Part shown: piece by piece, positions 1-12,379 of the stretch
Numbering within the stretch: the first letter of the stretch is position 1
How the letters are laid out: each line of letters opens with the position of its first letter
From: Lunularia cruciata
Lineage: Eukaryota; Streptophyta; Marchantiopsida; Lunulariales; Lunulariaceae
DNA length: 64,000 bases
NCBI GenBank assembly: GCA_948567375.1
Contig: OX419756.1
Coordinates: 73,360,333 to 73,424,332 of the forward strand
Direction: 5' to 3'
Translations under genes and position numbers: made by a program
The notes under the pieces: model-generated
The model's database searches: none
What the model was told of the DNA's origin: nothing
The model's input: the letters and a program-made list of their open reading frames with translations, nothing else

Positions 1-1
1 G

Positions 2-1459
2 GAGGATGATATGGGTAACAGCGAGGTAGGGCACAATGCTCTCGGAGCAGGGCGGATTTTTGAGCAAGGGGCCGGGCTTGTAGACACTGCTCTAGCTACC
101 GGGAAGCTGTTCCAAGGTGCAGGATTTGCCCATCTCAAAGAATCCTTCCCCAACAATACACTTCATCTTATAGGGTTGTTGAGCGATGGGGGTGTGCACT
201 CGAGGCTGGATCAGCTTCAGCTTCTGATTAAGGGATCATATGAAAACGGGGCGAAGAAAATTCGAGTCCACATTTTGACTGATGGAAGAGATGTCTTAGA
301 TGGATCCAGTTTGGGATTCGTGGAGGACTTGGAGAAAACCCTGAAGGAGGTCCGTGATCAAGGCGGTGATGCTTTGATTGCATCAGGAGGAGGCCGCATG
401 GAGGTGACCATGGACCGGTATGAGAATGACTGGGGTGTGGTGAAGAGAGGTTGGGATGCCCAGGTTTTGGGTGAGGCACCTCATAAATTCAAGAGTGCTA
501 CTGAAGCTCTGAAGACTTTGAAGGCCAAGGATCCCAAGTTGAACGACCAGTACTACCCCCCTTTTGTTGTGGTCGATGATGAAGGTAAGGCTGTTGGACC
601 TATTGTGGATGGAGATGCTGTCGTGACCTTCAATTTTAGGGCAGATCGTATGGTGATGCTTGCCAAGGCTCTGGAGTATGAGAACTTTGACAGCTTTGAC
701 AGGGTAAGAGTGCCAAAGATCAAGTATGCTGGTATGTTGCAATATGATGGAGAGTTGAAGCTTCCAAGTCATTATTTGGTTTCCCCACCCGAGATTGGTC
801 GGACTTCTGGAGAGTACATGGTCAAGAATGGCATCAGTACTTTCGCCTGCAGTGAAACTGTGAAATTTGGACACGTTACATTCTTTTGGAACGGAAATAG
901 ATCTGGCCAATTCAGCCAAGAGCTTGAGGAGTATGTTGAGATCCCTAGTGATTCAGGAATCACATTTAATGTAGCTCCCGAGATGAAAGCAATCCTGATT
1001 GCTGAGAGAGCAAGGGAGGCAATTTTGAGCGGAAAGTTTGACACTGTCCGTGTGAATTTACCCAACGGAGACATGGTTGGACACACGGGAGATTTCCACG
1101 CGACTGTTCATGCGTGTGCAACTGCTGACAAGGCAGTGAAGATTATTCTTGATGCCATCGAGGAAGTAGGTGGCATGTACTTGGTGACAGCAGATCACGG
1201 AAATGCAGAGGATATGGTGAAAAGGAACCCAAAGACAGCAAAACCAATTTTGGACAAGAACGGACAGCTTCAAATTCTTACCTCCCACACCTGTGCACCT
1301 GTGCCCATTGCCATTGGAGGCCCAGGACTGCCCAAGAACGTGCGTTTCAGGAAGGATCTTCCAAATGCAGGGTTGGCAAATGTTGCAGCAACGACTCTGA
1401 ATCTCTTGGGTTTTGAAGCTCCGGCAGATTATGAGCCTTCCATGGTAGAGGCGGTATAG
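2..1459 (+). CDS. iPGAM: 2,3-bisphosphoglycerate-independent phosphoglycerate mutase, 3' part
   Basis: Interconverts 3- and 2-phosphoglycerate in cytosolic glycolysis. It is a metal-dependent enzyme of the alkaline-phosphatase superfamily. The reading frame is already open at base 2 (Glu-Asp-Asp before MGNSEVGH), so the Met at 11 is internal and the N terminus, about 75 residues by comparison with plant iPGAM of about 560, lies upstream. Visible family motifs: the phospho-acceptor serine in MGNSEVGH, LTDGRDVLDGSS near 280-310, the sugar-phosphate region FNFRADRMVM near 630-660, GDMVGHTGD near 1070-1095, and the metal-binding TADHGNAEDM near 1185-1217. The frame ends naturally in EPSMVEAV. More than 1.45 kb is coded without an intron, whereas angiosperm genes of this family are multi-exonic as I recall. 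It converges on RPS15. Identity is secure; only the start is missing. Confidence 0.97.
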   Translation, partial: EDDMGNSEVGHNALGAGRIFEQGAGLVDTALATGKLFQGAGFAHLKESFPNNTLHLIGLLSDGGVHSRLDQLQLLIKGSYENGAKKIRVHILTDGRDVLDGSSLGFVEDLEKTLKEVRDQGGDALIASGGGRMEVTMDRYENDWGVVKRGWDAQVLGEAPHKFKSATEALKTLKAKDPKLNDQYYPPFVVVDDEGKAVGPIVDGDAVVTFNFRADRMVMLAKALEYENFDSFDRVRVPKIKYAGMLQYDGELKLPSHYLVSPPEIGRTSGEYMVKNGISTFACSETVKFGHVTFFWNGNRSGQFSQELEEYVEIPSDSGITFNVAPEMKAILIAERAREAILSGKFDTVRVNLPNGDMVGHTGDFHATVHACATADKAVKIILDAIEEVGGMYLVTADHGNAEDMVKRNPKTAKPILDKNGQLQILTSHTCAPVPIAIGGPGLPKNVRFRKDLPNAGLANVAATTLNLLGFEAPADYEPSMVEAV

Positions 1460-4046
1460 AGATTGCTGTAGAAAGTTTCTCGAGACTGCCGCCTGCAACG
1501 GCTGCCTTCCCACGGACTCGGCATATATCGATTAGTATATATTTATTCGTGGAACTCATGTGAGCTACATACATATATGAAGATATTAGTTCCCAGCTCG
1601 CTCATACTTACGTCAGTAGTTCCTCGATCGTAGTCGGTTGCCACAAGTTAGGATTCACATTCCATCTTTTTGCAATTTGATGGATGAAGATGTTACTTGA
1701 CAGAAGCAAGCGGCAGCCTTGGACAACAGGTGGCCACGTAGTACCCAACCAATTGTGTGCCATGGCCGATTCTGTCACGGGTTCACCATATGTAAAGAGA
1801 GTCTTTCAAGAACACTCTGATGCAAGAAGAGTCCGTGAGATCTTCGAATTTGTTCACAGCTTGTAGAGTTTGAATGCTGAAAGAGTTTCACGTTTTGAAT
1901 TAGCTCTACAGGAGACGGGTCTGTCTCCTGTAGAACTAATTAGTTTGTGTGCACAGTGGTTTAGCCTTCAGAGATTAGCTTGACCTTGAGCTCCCGGCTA
2001 AATCATTATCTATACTATCTTTTAAGCGATCTTTGACCAACCAATATTAGCGTAGGGACTGCTCATCATTCTGAAGGAGACTTTAGCTGATGCCCAATAA
2101 CCATCTAAAAGTTGCTGAATGTTAATCAGATAAACAGATTTATGAACGGAGAGTATGGTCGGAAAATGGGAAATGGAGCAAACTGCGGTTGAAATGAAGC
2201 CACCGTCTGACGAGCGGCTTTGTTTTACGGATCTGCGACTACGAGTAACTTTCTGATTTACATCTGCAGGTTGATGCTAAAACCGAGTCTGGATACTGGA
2301 CCTTTGGGGATTCAGTCTGAAGGAATCCAAGATAAGAATCTATTAGGAATAAAATCAGGGTAGATTCTGCGACCTTTCGACCCACTTCTTTACATAAGTC
2401 ACCAATGTTCACACACAGAAGTCTCTTGGAGATGATATGCAATGGTTCGGTACCGGCTACAAACATGTCTTGCCTATGATAGATAGAGACACTGGGTCAT
2501 GGTGGAGAGGGAATGAGACTCAGAACCTGTACCTCTGGACTCCAGCTTCAACTGCTTATCTTGCATATACACCTCCTTGGATCCTATTAATTCACTCGAA
2601 CACTAAAGAGAATTCTGAAGCATAGACAGGCTTTCGAACAACGATGATGAACTTAGATTTATGTTCTGAACCTGCATATCGTTACCAAGATCATAACTGA
2701 GACTATTCTGCTTTACTGTTTTGATATTCATGTGAAGGACATTTGTCAACAGTGAACAATTTCATGAGCCGGAGTCCGTAGGACACATGAACAGGTTCTT
2801 TTGGTTGTGAACACGTTTGCCAGATACAGATCGAGTGGTAGTCCAGATGCACCTCCATACAGGAAGAACAAGAGCTTGAAGGAACATTCTTCTGTAACGG
2901 TTGTTTCATTCTACTACCCTTCTTACTTGATTGGTCTGGTGACAAGACTCCTTTCCCTGCTGGTGCGTTCCAACAGCATACAATCCTCTTCCTTCAACTA
3001 CCCTTATCTCGTGTTTGTCCGAGGGATGGCTCGGATGCCGTGAGTCTCGGCTCATGTGTTTGCTGTGTGTGACGCGTTTCAACAATGGCAGATAACGAAG
3101 TGTACTTAAAGTTGGTGGCAAGGCAGTTGTTGCGTCCTCGTAACTGACGTTCCAACTGTCTGTCACTAGTGTGAATTGCCTTGGAACATACTAATTAATT
3201 AGTTAATATTCTCAGTTAATGGTGGATGTTAGAGTGCTCCACTGTCCCGCCGATTTGTTTCCTGATCGTCTCTTTCATCACGTAGAAGTCGTTTGATTTG
3301 CCGGGGTTTAGGTTTTACATCAGGAGGTCTCCTCAGAATTCAGGAAAGGGATCGATTAGGGAAGTAGACATTGCTTAGAGAGAGTCCACCAGCATTGCCC
3401 CCCGATTGCCAGACCGGCCGGATACCATAAAGCGGAAGAGACATGGACCCATATGCTAACCACAGTTCCAAGAATCTGCAGTATCCTTCGCTCCAATCAT
3501 GATGAAAGACTGGGACTCGACTCGCGCTGATTGAAGTAGGACAATTTCGCCGTCCAAGAACCTCCATTAAAATGTCGGTACCCTTGGGGTCAGATCTAAA
3601 CCGATGGACCCTAAATAAGCAATCAACGAGTAGAGGCATGCGTACTCAAACTTTAGCTCCTTGGTGTCCCGACTTGCACACGATCCAACAGGCACGAATC
3701 ATAGGCGAGTCTCATCTTGTGTGTGAGACTATGTTTACATAAACTAATAGTGGAGATGGAGGATTTCGAGCTGAGAGTTCATTGAAGCCTTTACTTCCAT
3801 ATGACTGATATGTAATAATACGAAACATTCCCATACAAGGCGACATGGAATCCAGATCCAGGAAACCCCAATAAGGAAGAACACTAGGTACTTGAATATG
3901 GAAACAGTCAAAAATTATGTCCCAAACTGAGTACATTTTGTAGGAAACGGGGGCCGCTGTTGGGCATAACATGTGAAGGCCAATACTCTTCAATTACATC
4001 AATTTCAAGGCCGAACATAAATTTCGTTACATAGTGGCCTGTAACT
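1460..4046. other. Intergenic region between convergent iPGAM and RPS15
   Basis: This stretch has normal CpG content, unlike the transposon block beyond 5.3 kb. It should hold the 3' UTRs of both genes. The short open frames in it have no recognisable domain. The only structure seen is the hairpin at 1898-1941. Confidence 0.6.
1898..1941. repeat. Long hairpin, 19-bp arms, 6-nt loop
   Basis: Left arm 1898-1916 and right arm 1923-1941 are reverse complements with one mismatch (C at 1904). The loop is GGGTCT. It lies about 440 bp past the iPGAM stop, so it may be in the 3' UTR or just beyond. The right arm contains a TGTCTC hexamer, the auxin-response core, which may be chance. Confidence 0.85.
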
Positions 4047-4948
<902 letters not shown>

Positions 4949-5052
4949 GTTCAAATTCAGCGTGTTGCAGCTCGCAGTGCGGCAGGAACGCGAGGTCAAG
5001 TTGAATGAGCAAGAAGGTGCGGGCTGTGCTAGTCGGAACTCTAAAGGATGAG

Positions 5053-5204
5053 TTAGGGCTTCGGCGCTCTGTTTTATGAAAGTGCCTACGACTCCCTGCG
5101 CTCTTCTCAGGGTTTCGGGATCGCAGTCAACCACTGTCCCGCGCCGCGACCACGCAGTGAACTGTACGGTACATACGCACTCGGTACTCGGAACTGTACG
5201 GTAC
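5053..5204 (-). promoter_or_regulatory. Probable RPS15 upstream region with telo-box-like and GTAC motifs
   Basis: On the minus strand, AGCCCTAA (5053-5060) and AAACCCT (5109-5115) resemble the telo-box typical of plant ribosomal-protein promoters. Further upstream a 14-bp direct repeat GAACTGTACGGTAC occurs at 5159-5172 and 5191-5204, and this stretch holds five GTAC cores in 41 bp. GTAC is the core bound by SBP/SPL factors and copper-response regulators. Motif presence is seen; function is inferred. Confidence 0.45.
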
Positions 5205-5289
5205 TACTGCAATCGTAAAACGTCCCGAAAGGACACTTAGTGCTAGGAACTCCGCATAGGACCAACTACCGTAGTTGGGTGACACATTA

Positions 5290-7361
5290 GACCATGGCCA
5301 GCTGCTAAATATGTACATATTACAACTTGCAATCAATATATAATATGTACATAACAATAACTTGTAATAAATATGTAAATATTACAACTTACAACAGTTT
5401 GATTTGAAATAGTTTATTTTTAACTAAAATTTGGTTTTCGATCATTGTCTTATTAACTGTTATGTATTTTTCCAAGTAAATTGCTATAAAACTTATGAAA
5501 ATTCACTTAGACATAAAACGTAGACCTCAAATTCCTTTTTAGATGTCTAAGTTCGTTCTTATATAAGAGATGAACGTCTATCATTTTTTTTAAATTTGAT
5601 AAGGTAAACATTGTAGTCGATAACTCTTTTAGAGACTAAATGGGACATATGATATCAGGGATTTTTATGAAAATTATACTGTAAAAGATTAAATGTAAGC
5701 TTTAGCATTAAAATGAGTAATAATTAATTTATCATTAAGAATTAACAATATCATTTTTCACTTTTATATTATTATTTTTGCTCAATTTTACTATATAAAA
5801 ATAGCTTGAAATATTTAGTGAATATATACATTTTTTAAGGAAGGTTGTTTAGATAAATAATAAGTCTTGTAGGTTGGTAATCAATTGAAAATAATTTATT
5901 TTGTATTTTGGAAAGATAAAAAACTATAAAATTTAAGGTAGTTTTGTCATATGATTTATAATATTAAATCAATTGTAAAGTTTTATATAATTTAAAATTT
6001 TACTAATCTATCCATACAATAAGTCTATTTTACTTATATGCTATCATATGTTTGATTTATATGTTGCCTACGGTACTTTTCTTCAAAGTAATATATAAAA
6101 TTTATTGTTCATACAACATTACATAATATAATATGGAAGAATAAAATATGAAGAAGGCAATGTTTTTATAAAAGAAGAACCTTTTCATAATAAATCTTAT
6201 ATTAAGAATAAAAGCAAGTTTTAAAATCTCAACCTAGTTACGTTCTAAGTTTATGATTATTACTTAGTAATATAAAAGTGTGAAATATTTTAAGAATATT
6301 TTCTACTCAAAATTGTAGTAATATTGCATGTTATATTTCCAATGACCTTGCAAATAATAGCTCCAAATATGCCACAATATCATTAATTGTATTAGATTTG
6401 TACATACTATTGACTTATTGTGTTGAAAAATAAGCCTTCCCTTCTTTTTTGTAGTATTTGGAGTTATTACATAAATATTCGAGGAATTGTCAAAAATACA
6501 CCTAACAAGTTTGTATATTATAAATGTACCCCAAATAATTTGATACTTACAAAAGTAGCTTTGGAGTTGATCAATCCTTCATGTTGGCTCAAAGGGCTGG
6601 TTTGTTGAATTGGTATGTGGAAGGTGGACCATGTTGAGTTTTGGGGTTCCATAGGTGGTACTAACTTGGTACACTTCTATGAGCGACCAAGAAGTGTACC
6701 TAGTCCTTCATACTTGTCTATGTGTGACTTTTGCTAGATTGAATTCAAATTCAAGCTCAAGTAGACAACAGAGAGCAATATTGAGGACTAAGTGACTAAG
6801 AAATTGAGACAATATGGAGGACTAAGTGAATGAAATATTGAGATAAGGAATAGGGAGAGAGAGGAGAAAAAGATGGAGGAGGAGCATAGAGGAATTCATT
6901 TGATTCAATATGGTGAAGAATATCTAGGTGAAGAATTTATGTTATACAAATGTTGATGCAAGGATATTTATATTTGTACTTATTTTGTAAAATCAAAGTA
7001 GTGTTGGATTTATACTCTCTTGTTGATGGTTATATTTCAATGTAACTCAACATTAACCTAGCTTCAAGAACCAATGTAACTTACATCAAAATGTTTAGGC
7101 TTCTTTAAGTGTCATTGACCTCCTAAACCAATGCATTAGAGGAATGTGCATAACATAATTTATAACTTTTGTGTACTTAGAACTTGACTTTTGCATATGG
7201 AGTTGATAACTTTATTACTCATATTACTTTTGAATCTTAATTTTCATTTGGATTAGTTTTCACATAAACTTACCAAGGAACTTTGTTTGATGGGCAATGC
7301 TTGCATAGATCAAATCTTAATTTATCCAATGTATGATAGGTCAAGCTAGAAGCTACGGAAG
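5290..7361. other. AT-rich intergenic DNA at the edge of the transposon block
   Basis: Strongly AT-rich with almost no CpG. There is no coding similarity. It contains short imperfect repeats around 5300-5395 (variants of AAATATGTA and TTACAACTT) and a near-duplicate of about 35 bp around 6778-6850. Probably old, unrecognisable transposon sequence. Confidence 0.5.
6664..6704. repeat. Inverted repeat, 15-bp arms
   Basis: Arms 6664-6678 and 6690-6704 are reverse complements with one mismatch, around an 11-nt loop. No flanking target duplication was found, so a foldback transposon is not supported. Confidence 0.7.
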
Positions 7362-7470
7362 TGTAATACCTTTAGCTAGACAGATTATCTAGAGGTGGAA
7401 ATTGGCCTGCTTGGTATTGTAGGGATTTTATATATGATGGTCTAAGAGATCATACAAAAGTGTCACCAGA

Positions 7471-7866
7471 AGAATACCTCCATTAATAGGGTAGAGGCTA
7501 AAAATACCTTGAAAACTTTAGAGCCAATTTTGGAGGTCTAAAGAAAGGAATTAGGCCTCAAAAAATAGAAAACCTTGCCTTGGGAGAAAAATAAGTGCTT
7601 TCTTCCCACTTGTTTATCTTGTCAAGATTTTTCTACTGGTACCTCATCCATAATTTTTTGAGCTTCGTACAAGAATACTTCCATTAATAAGGTAGAGGCC
7701 AAAAACACCTTGAAAACTTTAGAGCTAATTTTGGAGGTCTAAATACAGGAATTAGGCATAAAAAAATAGAGAATCCCTCCCTTTGAAGACAAACCATTGC
7801 TTTCTCCCCCTTTTTTATCTTGTCAAGATTTTTATGATGGTACCTCAATTTGAGCTTCCTACAAGA
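7471..7866 (+). repeat. Tandem duplication inside T1 copy 1
   Basis: A segment of about 200 bp beginning AGAATAC(C/T)TCCATTAATA is present twice in tandem (starts 7471 and 7672). The two units have diverged clearly. The other two T1 copies carry it once. Confidence 0.85.
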
Positions 7867-7986
7867 AAATTCCCCAAAGATTCCCTTTGATCAAACTTGT
7901 TTGACCAACTAGATAAGACAAAGATCAGCATGTCACCAATCCATATAGATAATCTAAGGGTGGAGCTTGCTAACATATCACCAAAG

Positions 7987-8026
7987 AGCAAAGAGGATGC
8001 CCTTTTGTGAGGGCATCCTCTTTGCT
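7987..8026. repeat. Perfect 16-bp hairpin inside T1 copy 1
   Basis: Arms 7987-8002 and 8011-8026 are exact reverse complements around TTTTGTGA. The corresponding place in T1 copies 2 and 3 lacks the palindrome. Confidence 0.9.
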
Positions 8027-8130
8027 ATGTAATAAAGACAAGGTACTCCTTTGGAGCATTAGAGGAATTAAACCTTGTGTTTCTTCTCTTATGTTTTTCT
8101 TGGGGTTTCTCTTGTCCTTGGAACATTATA

Positions 8131-9343
8131 GGAAGGCATTTATATTCAATTACACTCTTTGCAACTTCAAAATAGGTCTACTTGAGCTTCACTAAGGTAA
8201 ATGTTATTGTTTCAAAATACCTACTCATGTTGTACATAAATGAAGCTGATTTTTATAGGTGTTGAATAACATGTTTCATATGATTAGAAGGTTATGCACT
8301 TTTCAAAGAACTGAAAGACATTTGCATAAGAGATTGAAAATTATAGATATTGAGTGGAAAAAGATTGTGGTAAAGAATCACTCACCTTCTATTCAACAAA
8401 GAAGGTGATTCAAACCTAGGTTGTGGCCATTTTGCTTGGTTGATGTGATGTGTTTCTTGTTTATGTTTGAAGACTCGTTGTAAGAGGAATCTCAAGTGCT
8501 TAAGCAAACACAAATCACCCAAAAGGATATAAAGTCAAAGTTTTATGCAAATATGGGAAAATGCAATCTTTTGAGTGACTTTCAATAGACTGATATGATG
8601 TAGCTTTACTTGAAACTATTAGATATGTTGATAGATAGAGTAACTAATATCTCTTTGCATTTTGGTTGACTTGTATGATGGTTGATCTTCCAAAGCAAAG
8701 GGTACAGGTTTTGTCCTACCTCTCACTCACAATCTCAATAGCAATCTGGACAAATTAAGTACATAATAGAGAATGGGAGCAATTATCTTGAACCTTGAGC
8801 CCAATGTTAGGCTTGTGCAAGGCACAAGAAACAAAAATCCAAGGGACTTAAAAACAAAATTATAATAGTATGCAATCAATGTGCATTTTAAGCAAAAGGT
8901 AAATCCATGTAAGTACAAAATAGTTCAATCATGTAGGTGCAACACTTGTATAGTTTATTACATATGATCTTTAACACTTGCTCATGCATGTTTTGTCTTT
9001 CTTGTAGCTTATCAAGGCTGATAAAGCATGCTATAGAGTATGTTGCACTTCTTATGCTTGCAATTGGAAAATTTACATTGCAATTATGCACGATTCAATG
9101 GCATTCACAAACCAAACCATCCATGATATTCACACATGTGGATGTACAAACCACCTTGCAAACCACCAAGCCAATTTAACTTGAATTTCACATTATATTT
9201 TCCACATAAGCTTTACAACACACCAAAGGAAGTTCAACATGACATCCAACATGAACACAATATTCTCGTGCCTTCATCATATCTAGCATGGAAAGCAGAT
9301 GGTCCTTCTTACAATCCATGGTTTCTATGAGGAAGGTGCTAAC
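8131..9343. other. CpG-poor sequence without recognisable genes
   Basis: No coding similarity or LTR termini were found. The short open frames look like chance frames in AT-rich DNA. Confidence 0.5.
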
Positions 9344-10227
9344 TGTGGAATCTTATTACTAGAATTCCCTACAAGATAATTATCATGAGAATTTTGAAGA
9401 GTAAGTACAAGATAGATCTTATATGGGAGTGTAGAAGTGTAAGTACAAGACATATCTTCACATTATGGAACTCTACTTATGGGAGTGAATAGAAAGATAG
9501 GTCCCACTAGGACTCATATCTATGTGAATATATATACAAATGAGACATGACTTGTTTTTTTGGAAGCATCTTTGCAAGGGCTTTCCATAGACACCAAGTC
9601 CATGGAAAAAAACTTTATAAAAGTAATTATGCTCACTTGAAGTTTAGGACAAACGTGTCTTGCATGAGCTATGGGATTCCCAATGCAAGAGCTCAAGGAG
9701 TTGTAGGCATTAGGCTTGTAAGCATGGTTCAAAGACCTACAATAATGGCTTCTATGGGCATGGCTCTAGGACCTACATGAAGGCCACAAGACTATGGGAC
9801 ATGCAAGAAAGCTACTCGCATGACACTCACTTGTGGAACTTAGTGAGGTGACGTGTATCTTATTCTACTAGACAATCTAGGTTTAGATATGAGATCAATC
9901 TACACCACATGTTTCAAGAACTAGATAAGGGTCTCCAAGTGCAAGTGTATAAATATGTGTAGAGTTGGCAATCAAAAGTGACTTTGATAGCTATTGTCTT
10001 ATAATTCTTGATCAAAAATTCAAGAATAAAACAAAAATCATGTACAATTATGGATGTAGGCAGACATTGGCCAAACCATATGAAATTTAGCATGATTTTT
10101 AGGATTTCTATGATTTGTATGCATGCTTTTCTTGACCAGATTAATGAATAATTTCTACTCCATCACATAGTTATAATTGGATTCTTGTTACTCTCTCAAA
10201 TTCCTAATTGCAAATTTTCTCCTAACA
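9344..10227 (+). mobile_element. 5' LTR of Copia element C2
   Basis: About 884 bp, beginning TGTGGAATCTTATTAC and ending CCTAACA, directly followed by a primer-binding site. The first 370 bp recur as the 3' LTR at 19767-20143. TG...CA ends and position next to the PBS define the limits. Confidence 0.82.
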
Positions 10228-10229
10228 AG

Positions 10230-10241
10230 TGGTATTAGAGC
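10230..10241 (+). promoter_or_regulatory. Copia primer-binding site (initiator-tRNA-Met type)
   Basis: TGGTATTAGAGC lies two bases after the LTR end and matches the TGGTATCAGAGC signal complementary to initiator tRNA-Met used by plant Copia elements, with one C-to-T change. Confidence 0.85.
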
Positions 10242-12370
10242 CTTGGTCTTTGGAGAGAGAAAAGGACAATGGTATAAGATACAAAAGTTAAATTTGAAAA
10301 GTTCAATGGCAAGGATCTTGGATTTTGGAAGGTGTAGATTGAAGACTATTTGTACTAGAAGAAGGTACACTACCTCTTGAGGCAAAAAAGCCAAAAAAGA
10401 TAGAAGAAGTTGAGTGGGAACTTCTAGATTCACAACCCTTGGGTGTGGTCAGATTGACATTGGCAAGAAATATTGGATATAACATTGTCCACAAGAAGCA
10501 CACTCACAACTTGATTAAGGCATTGTCAAATATGTATGAAAAACCTTTAGCCTCAAAAAAGGTATTCTTGATTTGCCAATTAGTGAACACAATGATGAAA
10601 GAAGGAGCAGAAGTTCATGACCACGTGAATGATTTCAACACTAGAATCTTTGAAGATAAAATTCAATGATGGAGTTCAAGCATTGTTGTTATTATCTTCA
10701 CTATCTAATAGTTGGGGAGCAATAAACACAATAGTGAGTAGTTCCTCAAGATCAAGTGCTCTCAAGTCTGAGAGTAAATGAGATTTGATTTTCAATGAAG
10801 ACATTCACATACTTCACAAAAGTCTTTAGAATCATCAAGTGTGGTGTTATTTGCTTAGAGTAGAGGTAGAAAACTGCAGCAAGGTTAGAGTCAAAGAAAT
10901 GGTAGATCAAAGTCAAGAAAGAGAAATGAGTCAATATGCCACAAGGAAGTATGCAAAAAAATTTTGTGCTAGAATTGTAACAAGCTAAGTCACTTTGGGA
11001 ATAAGTGTAAAATTCCAAAGAAGAAGGAGAACCCAGTGAACATAGTATTAAAACAAGAAGATGCTCTTATTTGCTAGTGGATTGTCCCATAGAATCTTAG
11101 ATGATAGATTTTGGTGAATCTGGGGTGATAGATTATGGTGCATCATTTTGCTCTACTCCATGTAAAGAGTTGATGCATAACTCTGTTGCAAGAAACCTTG
11201 GAAAGGTTCACCTTGCTGATGATAAACCCTTTTTTGTCAAAGGAAAAGGCAATGTGAACTTGAAGACCTCTCAAGGGTCAATATGCACATTGACAAATGT
11301 CAAATATGTCCCTTAATTGAAGAGGAATTTGATTTCCATAGGTCAATTCGATGAGGAAGGATATCAAACATCCTTTGAAAGCAAGTGGTGGAAGGTCACT
11401 TGGGAAAACCTGATTTTGGCATAAGGATAGAAGGTTGGAACCTTGTATATTACAGGAAACTCCAACCATCTAATGATAATTGTAGATGAAATTAGTCCTT
11501 TGAACTTATGGCACCAAAGACTTGGTCACATGAGTGAGAATGGTATGAAGGAGTTAGTTGCCAATGGGAGGCACCCAAAGTTGAAGATTTTTGAAATTTT
11601 AGCAAACCCTTTATTTTAGGAAATGAAAATTGAGTTACTTTCACTAAGGTCACAAGAGCACCATAAGCATGAAAGCTAGAGTTGATACATACAAATGTGT
11701 ATATGGCTTGACTTTAGTTGAGACTCATGGAAGATCTTACTACTATGTCACCTTTAGATTATGGTTCTACCAAGAACGTATGGATTTATTTTCTAAAAAA
11801 TAAATCAGATGAAAATAAATCAGATTTTCAAGCAATGGAGATCTAAAGTTGAAAACCAGTCAAGTTTGAAGATCAAGTGCTTGAAATAAAATAATAGTAG
11901 AGAGTATAATAACAATGAGTTAAAATAGTATTGTGCAAAGAATAGGATCAAAATAATCAAAAAAATTCTTGAGACAACACAAAAAAATGGTGTGGCCAAA
12001 TGCTCAATGAGAGAGAAAGATGCATGAGACTACAAGAAAATGTGCAAATGCAATAAGCACAATGACAAAACTCATAAATCAAGGATGCTTATTCCCTAGG
12101 GATTCAAGGTCCTTGAGGAAGAATGGTAGCAAAGAAGGTGAATCTCTTGCACTTTATAAATTTCAGTCATTGTCTTATATGCAAGGATTCAAGATGGCGA
12201 TAGGGATATTACTAGAGAATTATAGATATTTATGAGCGATATTACTAGAGAATTATACCAAATCTAGTCATATCTACAACTGATTTGAGGAGATCTACTA
12301 TATTGCAAGGACCAATAGTGAGATATTTCCTATCTATGTATTGCTTACTCTTGACAAAAAAGGCAAACTT
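10242..12370 (+). pseudogene. Copia C2 gag-protease-integrase remnant
   Basis: First part of the C2 polyprotein, broken by many stops and frameshifts. In order: gag beginning near 10285 (KFEKFNGKDLGFWK-like); a CCHC zinc knuckle near 10968-11015 with one codon changed to TAG; an aspartic protease near 11101-11316 whose active-site triad reads DYGA instead of DSGA; the GAG-pre-integrase segment near 11480-11560 (LNLWHQRLGHMSE-like); and an integrase core near 11720-12040 ending in a decayed GVAE-like motif. The reverse transcriptase and RNase H continue after the C1 insertion, at 17721-18180 and 18640-19740. No function remains. Confidence 0.82.
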
Positions 12371-12379
12371 GAGTGCTAC

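Larger units (their letters stand above)
7362..8130 (+). mobile_element. Solo LTR, family T1, copy 1, with 5-bp target duplication
   Basis: The unit begins TGTAATACC and ends ATTATA, a C-to-T decay of the ATTACA end kept in the two other copies (20657-21250, 61713-62294). The direct 5-bp repeat GGAAG flanks it at 7357-7361 and 8131-8135. This is the signature of an LTR insertion followed by LTR-LTR recombination. It is longer than its sisters (769 against 594 and 582 bp) because of an internal duplication and a hairpin. No internal retrotransposon sequence remains. Confidence 0.88.

Noticed and set aside
4949-5134. N-terminal extension of RPS15 to 5134
   Set aside because: Ribosomal protein S15 is about 152 residues in plants and MSELEPE matches the normal start; the extra frame covers leader and promoter-like motifs.
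7987-8026. Intrinsic transcription terminator
   Set aside because: This is nuclear plant DNA, there is no gene upstream and the palindrome is confined to one LTR copy.
8007-8195. 62-codon frame within T1 copy 1
   Set aside because: It lies wholly in LTR sequence plus flank and is not kept in the other T1 copies.
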